Assembly: GCF_000242615.2 (NCBI RefSeq)
Contig: NZ_KI912268.1
Span: 647,443 to 711,442 of the forward strand
Direction of reading: 5' to 3'
Origin: Holophaga foetida DSM 6591
GTDB lineage: Bacteria > Acidobacteriota > Holophagae > Holophagales > Holophagaceae
Length of the DNA stretch: 64,000 nucleotides
The notes beneath the pieces were generated by a model. It saw only the letters and a list, made by a program, of their open reading frames with translations. It was not told where the DNA came from and made no database searches. Below are positions 26,321 through 34,076 of this stretch, piece by piece. The translations under genes were made by a program, and so were the position numbers. The first letter of the stretch is position 1. Every line of letters begins with the position of its first letter.

Positions 26321-27745
26321 CTACGCGGGCTTCCGGGGTGGGCTCTTTCTTCGCCCATCGGGATCATGGAGCTCCGGATAGAGCTTCCGGGCGCAGTCCT
26401 CGCAGAGCCCGTGGGTGAACTGGGCCCCGGAGCGGGTCGAGATATAGGATTCCATGGGCTCGTAGACCCCTTCCTCGTTGCGGATCTTCCGACAGGAGGC
26501 GCAGATGGGCAGGATGCCCTCCAGGGTGTCCACCCGCATGGCAAGGGCCTCGGTCTGCTCCTGGATGGTGTCGGCCATCAGGTTGAAGTGGTGCTTCAAG
26601 CGCCCGACCTCATCCACCCCCTCCTCCGGGGCCCGCACCCCCACCTCTCCCGAGGCGAAGCGGTTGATCGTATCCTCCAGCCGCCCCAGGGGCCTCAGAA
26701 TCTGCCGGGAGAACCAGAAGCCCCCGAATACCACCAGGAGCAGCGTCAGGACGCAAGCCAGAGTGGTCAGAAGCAGGATCCGCTGGGAATGGGAGTAGAC
26801 CTCGGTTTCGTTCACCGCGATCCCCACGACCCAGGGCTCGGATTCCAGTCGGCGCAGGGAAACCCAACGCGCAAAACCACCGCGGACGTACCGTGACTGG
26901 ACAGGCTGCCCGGTCGCCACCGTCTGGAACACCGTCTGAATGCTGTGAGCATTCAAGCTAATCCGAACGGGGTGCTCCCTCCCCAGGAACTGCTGGCTGG
27001 CCTGGATCTCCTGGAGACGTGACGCTGGGATGGGCGTGATGGCGGTGTAAACCAGATCGGGTTGAGAGTGCGCCAGGAAAATGCCATCGGCATTGATCAG
27101 GTAGGCGACCTTGCCCTCCGCAGATCGGGCGCGGATTTCCCTCTGGACCCTGGCCATGCCGATCCGGAGGACAATGACTCCCAGGATCCGCCCCCCCCGC
27201 TCCACCCTCTCTGCAAAGAAGACACACGGATCATGGGTAACCAGACCGATCTGCCAGTCAGCCAGATGGGATCGTCTGGCCATGGCATCCTGGAAATAGC
27301 CCCTGAAGGCGTAGTTGACCCCAAGGAACCTGGGTTCGCTGGAGGCCGTGCACAAGCCATCCGTGCGAATCATGAAGAGGGCATCCAGATCCTCGTCCAG
27401 CGCCAGCTCCTGCTGGAGCCAGGCATTCATGGCGCCCTTACGGGCCGCGTCGGGATGGGCCTCCGCCAGGAAAGACGCCACCTCGGATGTCAGGGCCAAG
27501 TGCCGCACCAGCTTCGAGTTCGAGGAAATGTATTTATCTATGTATGAACAGAGCTGTTGAGACTGGTCCGAGAGTCGGGAGAGTTCAAGGACCACGGCCC
27601 TCTGGCGCTCGGCGAGAAAGCTGTAAACCCCAAGGATCAGCACCGGAAGCAGGCCGGTCACCAGCAGGGCCCCCAGCACACGCCCCCTGAGGGAACGGGG
27701 CTTCCATCCCCTTCGTCGCCAGGAATGAGTGGACTCTTCGTTCAT
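26321..27745 (-). CDS. Membrane sensor with dCACHE-like domain, HAMP and zinc-ribbon-like tail
   Basis: 474 residues from MNEESTHSWRRRG. TM1 about 22-43, a roughly 260-residue extracytoplasmic dCACHE-like domain, TM2 about 300-322 and a HAMP domain (RQILRPLGRLEDTINRF). There is no kinase, cyclase or MCP domain. The tail is a short coiled coil leading into CASCRKIRNEEGVYEPMESY...THGLCEDCARKLYPEL, a CxxC...CxxC module often found at the ends of two-component proteins. The output mechanism is unknown. SD weak (AGGTG). Confidence 0.8.
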   Translation of the reverse strand: MNEESTHSWRRRGWKPRSLRGRVLGALLVTGLLPVLILGVYSFLAERQRAVVLELSRLSDQSQQLCSYIDKYISSNSKLVRHLALTSEVASFLAEAHPDAARKGAMNAWLQQELALDEDLDALFMIRTDGLCTASSEPRFLGVNYAFRGYFQDAMARRSHLADWQIGLVTHDPCVFFAERVERGGRILGVIVLRIGMARVQREIRARSAEGKVAYLINADGIFLAHSQPDLVYTAITPIPASRLQEIQASQQFLGREHPVRISLNAHSIQTVFQTVATGQPVQSRYVRGGFARWVSLRRLESEPWVVGIAVNETEVYSHSQRILLLTTLACVLTLLLVVFGGFWFSRQILRPLGRLEDTINRFASGEVGVRAPEEGVDEVGRLKHHFNLMADTIQEQTEALAMRVDTLEGILPICASCRKIRNEEGVYEPMESYISTRSGAQFTHGLCEDCARKLYPELHDPDGRRKSPPRKPA

Positions 27746-27815
27746 GCTCAACACCTGCCCTCCTTTCGGCCTTTCCGGACTCCGGGGTGAATCCGGTGGA
27801 TGGTAGGCTGGGATC

Positions 27816-28586
27816 ATGCGAATTCTTGTGACGGGCGACGTGGTGGGTGAACCTGGCCGAAGGCTGCTGGAGGAGCACCTGCCCACCCTCCGACGGGAAC
27901 TGAGCTTGGATTTCGTCGTCGTCAACGGGGAGAACGCGGCCCACGGGCACGGCATCACCGAACGCATCGCCAAGGGCTGGTTCGAGGAGCTGGGGGTGGA
28001 TGTCATCACCACCGGCAACCACGCCTTCGACGTGAAGGACATCGTGAGCTACTTCCAGAAGGAGACCCGCCTCCTCCGCCCCGCCAACTACCCCCCCGGC
28101 ACCCCGGGGAACGGCTACGTGAAGCTTCACACGCACTCTGGGCTGGAGGTCCTGATCATCAACCTCATGGGCCGGGTCCAGATGCCCCCCTGCGATTGCC
28201 CCTTCCGCTGCGCGGACGCCATCCTGGCCAAGGAGCGGGCCGATCTCGTGCTGGTGGACTTCCACGCCGAGGCCACCAGCGAAGCCCAGGCCCTGGGCTG
28301 GCACCTGAATGGCCGCGTGGCCGCCGTGGTAGGCAGCCACACCCATGTGCCGACCCTGGATGCCCGGGTCCTGACCAACGGCACCGCCTACGTCACGGAC
28401 ATCGGCATGGTGGGCCCTTACGAGAGCGTCATCGGCATGAAGATCGAAGCCAGTCTGAGCCGCTTCCTCAAGGCCCGGGGCGAACGCTTCGAAGTGGCCG
28501 AGCGGGACCTCCAGTTCCACGCCATGCTCATCGAGACCGATCGAAAGAAGGCCACGAAGATCGAGCGGATCGTGCGCACGCTATAA
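27816..28586 (+). CDS. YmdB/TIGR00282-family metallophosphoesterase
   Basis: 256 residues. Binuclear-metal phosphoesterase motifs: GDVVGEPGR (Asp), NGENAAHGHGI (Asn/Glu), TTGNHAFD (Asn-His) and VGSHTHVPT (His-x-His). Family members such as YmdB hydrolyse 2',3'-cyclic nucleotides; the physiological target is unresolved. A TAGGCT -10-like box lies at 27804-27809. It is divergent from the membrane sensor gene. Confidence 0.9.
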   Translation: MRILVTGDVVGEPGRRLLEEHLPTLRRELSLDFVVVNGENAAHGHGITERIAKGWFEELGVDVITTGNHAFDVKDIVSYFQKETRLLRPANYPPGTPGNGYVKLHTHSGLEVLIINLMGRVQMPPCDCPFRCADAILAKERADLVLVDFHAEATSEAQALGWHLNGRVAAVVGSHTHVPTLDARVLTNGTAYVTDIGMVGPYESVIGMKIEASLSRFLKARGERFEVAERDLQFHAMLIETDRKKATKIERIVRTL

Positions 28587-28590
28587 ATGG

Positions 28591-28941
28591 TTAATCGCAA
28601 AGCCGATAACCCACCCCCAGTTCCGTCTGGAGGTGTTTCGGGCGGGTCGGATCCGGCTCCAGCTTGTGGCGCAGCTGGTTCATGCAGACCCGGAGGGAGT
28701 GGACCTGCTGGAGGCAGGCCGCACCCCAGACCTCTTTCAAGAGCTGGTTGTGGGTCAGCACCTTGCCCGGGTGCCGCATCAGCGCCACCAGGAGCTTGAA
28801 CTCGTTGGGGGTGAGGTGCACCCTTTCCCCTCCGCGGGTGACGATGCGGGTCTCCAGATCCACCCGTAGATCCCCGATCTCCAGCAGCGGACTCGCCCCC
28901 TGGATTCCAGGGCGATTCCGAAGCGCCACACGGATCCGCGC
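28591..28941 (-). pseudogene. kdpE: KdpE C-terminal fragment
   Basis: Encodes only the DNA-binding half of the K+-response regulator: ARIRVALRN (end of the REC domain), then a complete OmpR-type winged helix (LTPNEFKLL, VLTHNQLLKEVWG, LRVCMNQLRHKLEPDP, LGVGYRL). The spacing and VLTH/EVWG/KLEPDP motifs are KdpE-like. The REC domain is absent; immediately upstream the sequence is kdpA. A GTG at 28929 could start a 112-residue peptide, but this looks like a deletion relic. Confidence 0.85.
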
Positions 28942-29118
28942 ACCTCTCCGATCTGCATGAGCACCATCTGGGAGAGCCCGGCCAGGGGTGACATGGCATC
29001 GTGCTGGGCGTTCACGCTGCCGTTGCTGGCGGCGGTCGTGGCCGTGGACCAGAGGACCGAAGCATCGATCCCGTGGCGAAGTTCCTTGCCCTCCAGGCTG
29101 CCAACGGCCTGGACTAGA
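28941..29118 (-). pseudogene. kdpA: KdpA internal fragment
   Basis: The frame reads SLEGKELRHGIDASVLW...TTAASNGSVNAQHDAMSPLAGL...MQIGEV, matching a conserved stretch in the middle of the K+-translocating subunit KdpA. It is in a different frame from the upstream kdpA part, with a TAG between them. At its 3' side the sequence switches within GAGGTGCGCGG directly into kdpE. kdpB, kdpC, kdpD and the rest of kdpA are missing. Confidence 0.85.
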
Positions 29119-29446
29119 GGGTCACCCGCACCAAGTCCACCCAGAAGCTGCCCAGGTTGGTGGCCTTCCTGCGCCGGATGCCCCGGGCCACCGCGGCCAT
29201 GACGGAGATACCCGTAGCTGCGGAGAGGAAGTTCTGGACCGTGAGCCCCAGGGCCTGGCTCAGGTAGCTGAGGGCGGCCTCGCCACTGTATGCCTGCCAG
29301 TTGGTATTCGTGATGAAACTCACCGCCGTATTGAAGGCGAGAGGCCAGCTCATCGGTCCAAAACCCTGGGGATTCATGGGGAGATGGTGCTGGAGACGCA
29401 GCAGGGCGAGCAGTCCAGCGAACAGGATGCCAAGGAGCGGGCTCAT
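29114..29446 (-). pseudogene. kdpA: KdpA N-terminal-region fragment
   Basis: 110 residues that align with KdpA from the end of TM2: [34 protein letters not shown] (a selectivity-filter region), [14 protein letters not shown] and [11 protein letters not shown]. About 75 codons after the start appear deleted in frame, and translation stops at TAG 29114-29116 where the next deletion begins. Its ATG overlaps the kdpF stop (ATGA), the ancestral coupling. The transporter cannot be functional. Confidence 0.87.
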
Positions 29447-29535
29447 TGGAACCGCTCCGGGCGCAAAAGCGCCACCACAAGATATGCCGCCAGGCCAGAG
29501 GCCAGGACGGCGGCCAGAATCCGGAGTCCGAACAT
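29443..29535 (-). CDS. kdpF: KdpF small subunit, relic of the kdp operon
   Basis: A 30-residue single-TM peptide ([14 protein letters not shown]...[10 protein letters not shown]) with the KdpF pattern, including the ending LLRPERF. GGAGG lies 7 nt upstream of the ATG. KdpF stabilises the KdpABC ATPase in intact systems, but here the partners are gone, so it is probably useless though intact. Confidence 0.75.
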   Translation of the reverse strand: MFGLRILAAVLASGLAAYLVVALLRPERFQ

Positions 29536-29614
29536 GGAACCACCTCCACGTACACGTTCGGCCAATCCGTGTCAGGGCGCTGTCAGGATGCGCCCGAAAG
29601 GCATCAGGATTGTG

Positions 29615-31585
29615 TCAGGACGACTGCCCTGAGCCCTGGGATGGCACCCAGAGCGTCCCGGCCACCTCGCCCAGGAGGACCTGGATGTCCTTGATGCCGT
29701 AGGGTTTCATCAGGGTCCACACCAGGGAACATCCCGTCACATGGCTTCTCACAGCGTCCTCCAGGTGTCCCGAACAGAACACGATGGGCAGACCTGGGCG
29801 CAGGGAGCGCAGGCGGGTCAGGGTCTCGACCCCGCTGAGTCCGGGCATGTTGTGGTCCAGGACGACCACATCCACCTCCAGGCCCTCCTCGATCTGCCGC
29901 AGACCGCTGCTGCCGTCCTCGGCCGTCGCCAGAACGCGGTGCCCCAGGATCTCCATGAATTCCGGGAAGGTCTCGCGGATCAGTTCGTCGTCGTCGATGA
30001 GCTGGATCCGGAGGGACCTTACACAGGCGGATCCGGAAGGAGCCGCGAGGGGTGACAGCGTGGCTGGGGCCAGGTCGCTCCCCGGAGCAGGAAAGCGGAG
30101 GATGACCCTCGTGCCCTTGCCCACTTCGCTCTGGATATCCATGGATCCGCCATGGGCCTTCATCGTTCCGTACACACCGGAGAGGCCGAGTCCGGTGCCC
30201 TTCCCCTTGGGCTTGGTGGTGAAGAAGGGCTCGGTGACATGCGCCAGGACTTCCGGCGCGATGCCCTGCCCCGAGTCCTCCACGGAAAGCTCTGCGCAGC
30301 CATCCCCAAGCCTTCGGGTCCTGAAGCGCAGCACCCCTCGCTCGGGCATGGCATCGATGGCGTTGATGCAGAGGTTCATGAGGGCGTTCCCGATGGAGGA
30401 GGAATCGCCGAGGACCTGAGGTAGGGTCGCATCCAGCTCCGTCTGGAGCTCGATCCGCTGGAGCGTGGTGTGCTGGAGCATCTCCACCTCGTTCCGCACG
30501 ACCTGGTTCAGGTCCAGGAAGGAGGGCTGTTGTAGGCCTTTCCGCGCGAAATCCGTGAGGTTCTTCACCAGATCCCCGCCGCGAGTGCATGCGCTCAGGA
30601 TGAGGTCCAGCCCTGAAGCCAGACCCGGATCCTCAGCACACTTCACCTTCAATACAGAGGTCATGCCCTGAATCGCCTGCAGGACGTTGTTCATGTCATG
30701 GGCGACTCCCCCAGCAAGGCTACCCAGGCTATCGAGCTGCTGCATGTGCTGGAATTCGGCCTCCAGTCTGCAACGTTCCTCCTCGCTGCGCTTCCGCTCC
30801 GTGATGTCTTCGAAGACCGTTGCAAAAGCACCCGGCTGGAGGGAGAAGGCACAGATATGGAAGTGGCGATCCATGGGGGCGAAGTAGGCATCAAAGGCCA
30901 GGGGGGCTCCGCCAGCCGCCATGGAGACGAATTTGTCAAGGTAGGGAGGGCCCTCTCCCCCATAGATTTCACTCGCCAGCCGCCCCTTGCTGTGGTCGGC
31001 CTTGAGACCGGTCTGCGTCTCGTATGCTGGATTGACATCCAGGATCCGGTAGTCGATGGATTTGCCTTCGGAGTCGTAGATGACTTCGTGAATGGCCACC
31101 CCTTCGATCATCGAATCAAAGAGGGAACGGAATTTCGCTTCACTCCGCCGGAGGGCTTCCTCTGCATTCTTCTGATCAGTGACATCGATGGTCAAACCCG
31201 CCAGGAAGGTGGGCCTTCCCTCCTGTTTCACGGGGAACTTGATGGTCGTGAAGTGTTTCCCGCCCAGGGCTTCGTCAACCCTCACCAGGGCGCCTTCCTG
31301 GAGGATCCGCCGATCATCCTCGATCATGCTCTTGGCCAATTCTGGCGGGAAGAGTTCCTCCATGGTCCGACCTAGGATCTGGTCCATCGGCTTTCCCACC
31401 ATCTGCTCGAAATTGCGGCTCAGCAGGATGGGACGCAGTTCCGCATCCTTGAAGAAGAAATAGATCGGGCTGTATTCCAGGAAGAGATGAAAGAGATGCT
31501 CCAGAGTGCGGTACTTCTCCTCGGTTTCACGCAGGGTCCGTTCAGCCGTTTCGGCGGGTATCCCCTTGCTGTTCTCGTCTTCCAC
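29615..31585 (-). CDS. Hybrid PAS-PAS histidine kinase with C-terminal receiver
   Basis: 656 residues, soluble. N-terminal coiled coil, PAS1 (about 28-150; FFFKDAELRPILLSRNFEQ), PAS2 (about 150-270), H-box LAGGVAHDMNNVLQAI with the phospho-His, HATPase (INAIDAMPERG, DSGQGIAPE, GTGLGLSGV) and a C-terminal REC (LIDDDELIRE; Asp in VVVLDHNMPGLSG; LMKPYG). The HDMNN H-box belongs to the NtrB/hybrid class. No response-regulator gene adjoins it; the neighbour is the decayed kdp locus. Confidence 0.9.
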   Translation of the reverse strand: MEDENSKGIPAETAERTLRETEEKYRTLEHLFHLFLEYSPIYFFFKDAELRPILLSRNFEQMVGKPMDQILGRTMEELFPPELAKSMIEDDRRILQEGALVRVDEALGGKHFTTIKFPVKQEGRPTFLAGLTIDVTDQKNAEEALRRSEAKFRSLFDSMIEGVAIHEVIYDSEGKSIDYRILDVNPAYETQTGLKADHSKGRLASEIYGGEGPPYLDKFVSMAAGGAPLAFDAYFAPMDRHFHICAFSLQPGAFATVFEDITERKRSEEERCRLEAEFQHMQQLDSLGSLAGGVAHDMNNVLQAIQGMTSVLKVKCAEDPGLASGLDLILSACTRGGDLVKNLTDFARKGLQQPSFLDLNQVVRNEVEMLQHTTLQRIELQTELDATLPQVLGDSSSIGNALMNLCINAIDAMPERGVLRFRTRRLGDGCAELSVEDSGQGIAPEVLAHVTEPFFTTKPKGKGTGLGLSGVYGTMKAHGGSMDIQSEVGKGTRVILRFPAPGSDLAPATLSPLAAPSGSACVRSLRIQLIDDDELIRETFPEFMEILGHRVLATAEDGSSGLRQIEEGLEVDVVVLDHNMPGLSGVETLTRLRSLRPGLPIVFCSGHLEDAVRSHVTGCSLVWTLMKPYGIKDIQVLLGEVAGTLWVPSQGSGQSS

Positions 31586-31721
31586 GTGCCATCCCCCGGG
31601 AACTTACGGTATTCAGGCTGCTGTCCAGTGTTTCAGGAAATATAGGCCAACCCGAACGAAATACAAAGAGGAGCCATCACTGCTTGACCCAGGGCGAATA
31701 TTCAGAAAGACTGGATTTCTC

Positions 31722-31787
31722 ATGCGTTCCGCGTCCCTCAGCCTTATGCTCCTGAACCTGCTCCTTAGCGGCGCGGGACGGGACTGA
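31722..31787 (+). CDS. leuL: Leucine-rich leader peptide of leuA
   Basis: A 21-codon ORF, MRSASLSLMLLNLLLSGAGRD, with seven Leu codons (CTC, CTT, CTC, CTG, CTG, CTC, CTT), five of them clustered within six codons. It ends 58 bp before leuA. This is the hallmark of a leu attenuation leader: ribosomes starved of Leu-tRNA would stall in the cluster and change the fold of the downstream RNA. The SD is weak (GGA 6 nt upstream). Function is inferred from composition and position. Confidence 0.7.
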   Translation: MRSASLSLMLLNLLLSGAGRD

Positions 31788-31809
31788 GCTGATTGCAGAA
31801 CATCTTCTC

Positions 31810-31839
31810 AACCCCCTCCTGCGAAAGCCGGAGGGGGTT
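31810..31839 (+). promoter_or_regulatory. leuA leader hairpin masking the Shine-Dalgarno
   Basis: AACCCCCTCC (31810-31819) pairs perfectly over 10 bp with GGAGGGGGTT (31830-31839). The right arm contains the only strong SD (GGAGGGGG) for leuA, 8 nt before its ATG. There is no T-run, so the hairpin looks more like a translation-blocking sequestrator than an intrinsic terminator. Confidence 0.65.
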
Positions 31840-31845
31840 GCTGGC

Positions 31846-33555
31846 ATGCAGGCATCTCGATCACCTTCGGCACGCCCGTCTTTCGGAGATATCGTGAAGG
31901 CTCACCGCTACCACCCAGTTCCCCCTGTCGACCTGCCGGGTCGCCAATGGCCGAACCGCACCCAGACAGCCCCACCCCGCTGGTGCAGCGTGGACCTGCG
32001 GGACGGCAACCAGTCCCTGGTGGAACCCATGGCCTGGGACCGCAAGCTGGCCTTCTTTGAAACCCTCCTCCAGGTGGGCTTCAAGGAGATCGAGGTGGGT
32101 TTCCCCGCCGCCTCCCAGATGGATTTCGAGTTCATCCGCCGCCTCATCGAGGAGGACCGCATCCCGGAGGATGTGACCATCCAGGTGCTGACCCAGGCCC
32201 GGGAGCCCCTCATCGCCCGCACCATCGAGGCCCTCCAGGGTGCCAAGCGGGTGATCATCCACCTCTACAACAGCACCTCTGCCCTCCAGCGCCGGGTGGT
32301 CTTCGAACAGGACAGGGACGCCATCAAGGATCTGGCGGTCCAGGGCACCCGCTGGGTCAAGGAGGCCGCCAAGGGTCTGAGGGATTGCGAGGTGGTATTC
32401 GAATACTCCCCCGAGAGTTTTTCCGACACGGAACTGGACTTTGCCGCCGAAGTTAGCGATGCGGTCATCGAGACCTGGAACCCCACGCGCCCCGGAGAGA
32501 TGATCCTCAACCTTCCCAACACCGTGGAAAGAACCTCTCCCAACCACTACGCCGACCAGATCGAGTGGATGGTCCGCCACCTGAAGCACCGGGAGCGAGT
32601 GGTGATCAGCCTCCACGCCCACAATGACCGGGGCTGCGCCGTGGCTGCCACGGAACTCGGGCTTCTGGCAGGAGGCGAACGGGTGGAGGGCACCCTATTC
32701 GGGAACGGTGAACGCACCGGCAACGTCGACCTGGTGACCCTGGGCCTCAACCTCCTCATGAGCGGCGTGGATCCAGGCATCAGACTGGACAACCTGCCGG
32801 AGTTGGTGCGAGTCTTCGAGCACTGCAACCGCCTGCCCATCCCTCCCCGCCACCCCTACGCTGGAGAGCTGGTATTCACCGCATTCAGCGGCTCCCACCA
32901 GGACGCCATCAAGAAGGGACTGGCCATCCTCAAGGCGGAAGGACGCTCGGATTGGGAAGTGCCCTACCTCCCCCTGGATCCTGCGGACGTGGGGCGACAG
33001 TATGAACCGATCATTAGAATCAACAGCCAGTCCGGCAAGGGGGGCGTGGCCTTCGTCCTGGAGGAGAACTACGGCTTTGCACTCCCTAGGGAACTGGCTG
33101 CTGAGTTCAGTGGAGAGGTGCAGCATCTCGCCGACACCTCGGGCGAGGAACTCGTCCCCGCGCGCATCTGGCAGGCCTTTGAAAGCGAGTATCTGTGCCC
33201 GGGTCGTTTCAGGCTGGCGGACTACGACAGCCGCCGCCTCCTGGGATCGGACACCTGCCAGATCCAGGCCAGCCTCCAGGACGGATCGTCGACCATCACC
33301 CTGGAGGGCACGGGCAAGGGCCCCATCGACGCCTTCGTCAAGGGCTTGAACCAGCAGCTGGGCAAAGGCATCCACGTCCGGGGCTACCACGAACACGCCC
33401 TGGGAGACGGCGAGGACGCCGAGGCCGTGGCCTACGTCCAGCTCAGGCTCGCGGATGGCTCCACAGGCTACGGCGTCGGACAGGACGCGGATATCGCCAC
33501 GGCCAGCCTCAAGGCCGTGCTGAGCGGTCTGAACCGCCTGCTCCCCAGGGCCTGA
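31846..33555 (+). CDS. leuA: 2-isopropylmalate synthase
   Basis: Condenses acetyl-CoA with 2-oxoisovalerate, the first committed step of leucine synthesis. The 569 residues match the long LeuA class (PPRWCSVDLRDGNQSL signature; HAHNDRGCAVAATEL metal-binding His pair; GNGERTGNVDL). A C-terminal LeuA regulatory domain (about 430-569) gives leucine feedback control. It is preceded by a leucine-rich leader and an SD-masking hairpin, indicating an extra layer of control. No leuCDB nearby. Confidence 0.95.
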   Translation: MQASRSPSARPSFGDIVKAHRYHPVPPVDLPGRQWPNRTQTAPPRWCSVDLRDGNQSLVEPMAWDRKLAFFETLLQVGFKEIEVGFPAASQMDFEFIRRLIEEDRIPEDVTIQVLTQAREPLIARTIEALQGAKRVIIHLYNSTSALQRRVVFEQDRDAIKDLAVQGTRWVKEAAKGLRDCEVVFEYSPESFSDTELDFAAEVSDAVIETWNPTRPGEMILNLPNTVERTSPNHYADQIEWMVRHLKHRERVVISLHAHNDRGCAVAATELGLLAGGERVEGTLFGNGERTGNVDLVTLGLNLLMSGVDPGIRLDNLPELVRVFEHCNRLPIPPRHPYAGELVFTAFSGSHQDAIKKGLAILKAEGRSDWEVPYLPLDPADVGRQYEPIIRINSQSGKGGVAFVLEENYGFALPRELAAEFSGEVQHLADTSGEELVPARIWQAFESEYLCPGRFRLADYDSRRLLGSDTCQIQASLQDGSSTITLEGTGKGPIDAFVKGLNQQLGKGIHVRGYHEHALGDGEDAEAVAYVQLRLADGSTGYGVGQDADIATASLKAVLSGLNRLLPRA

Positions 33556-33683
33556 GCCCGTTTGACATCAATCGTAAAGGCAGGCATTCAGGGCTCTGCC
33601 ATGGAATGGGATCGCCGGGAAAAACAGAATCGTCCACAGAGAAACAAGATGGACATCGATAAAGAAATAATCTACGGGCGGGA

Positions 33684-33817
33684 CACCTGGGCCTGCCCCG
33701 CAACGCGGGGGCGGACGGCGAAGCCGCCCGCGTTCAGCAAGGGAGAGGGAGGCGGAGGCAAGCGAGCTTGCCATAGCCTCCCTCTCCCTTGCTGAACCAG
33801 TCCCAGGCGCCCAGGTG
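33684..33817 (-). repeat. Family A cloverleaf repeat, copy 2
   Basis: Same four-stem plan as copy 1 in reverse order. Closing stem CACCTGGGC (33684-33692) with 33809-33817; CCCCGC-AAC-GCGGGG; ACGGC-GAA-GCCGC; then a perfect 22-bp arm (starts GTTCAGCAAGGG) with an apical GGCAAG/CTTGCC stem. Sequence and flanks closely match copy 4. The gap 33556-34035 holds this element, repeat B1 and repeat C1, and no gene. Confidence 0.82.
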
Positions 33818-33832
33818 GACTTCCTTGATCTG

Positions 33833-33921
33833 CCATGAAAGGGGGGACCGCCTGCTCGCTGCGCTCGCGATGTCCCCCCTTTGACCCCCACGTGGTGGCC
33901 GGGCAAAGCCCGACCATCACG
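33833..33921 (+). repeat. Family B two-hairpin element, copy 1
   Basis: 89 bp, identical to 55093-55181 except for the first base. Hairpin 1 is AAAGGGGGGAC/GTCCCCCCTTT (11 bp) and hairpin 2 is ACGTGGTGG/CCATCACGT around CGGGC-AAA-GCCCG. It is flanked on both sides by TCTG (33829-33832, 33922-33925). Comparison with the inverted paralogous locus near 48109, which reads straight through TCTG, shows it inserted here. Confidence 0.88.
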
Positions 33922-34076
33922 TCTGTGTGCATCCTGTGCATCGGTGGTTGAAAATGCCTTTGCTTTTCCAAGAGCAGAGAGATCAAGCTTCGCAACGCCG
34001 ATAACTGGGGCGTCCTTTATCCGCGTGCATCCAATTTATCCGCGGCCAACAGGCTTTTCTCCTCGGGGAAAGCGTG
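33922..34076 (+). repeat. Repeat C, copy 1
   Basis: A roughly 155-bp block recurring inverted at 47955-48109, estimated by eye at about 80% identity. Shared landmarks are TGTGTGCATCC, GAGATCAAGCTTCGCAACG, a TTTATCCGCGTGCATCCAAT stretch, CGCGGCCAACA and TTTTCTCCTCGGGGAAAGC. Its right end runs 38 bp into the 3' end of the DMT transporter gene. Confidence 0.82.

Noticed and set aside
33562..33795. Small ORFs within the A/B/C repeats (also near 47551-47763, 48173-48394, 54995-55180 and 57641-57847)
   Set aside because: They translate structured repeat DNA in several frames; similar peptides arise from each copy, and none has a convincing SD.
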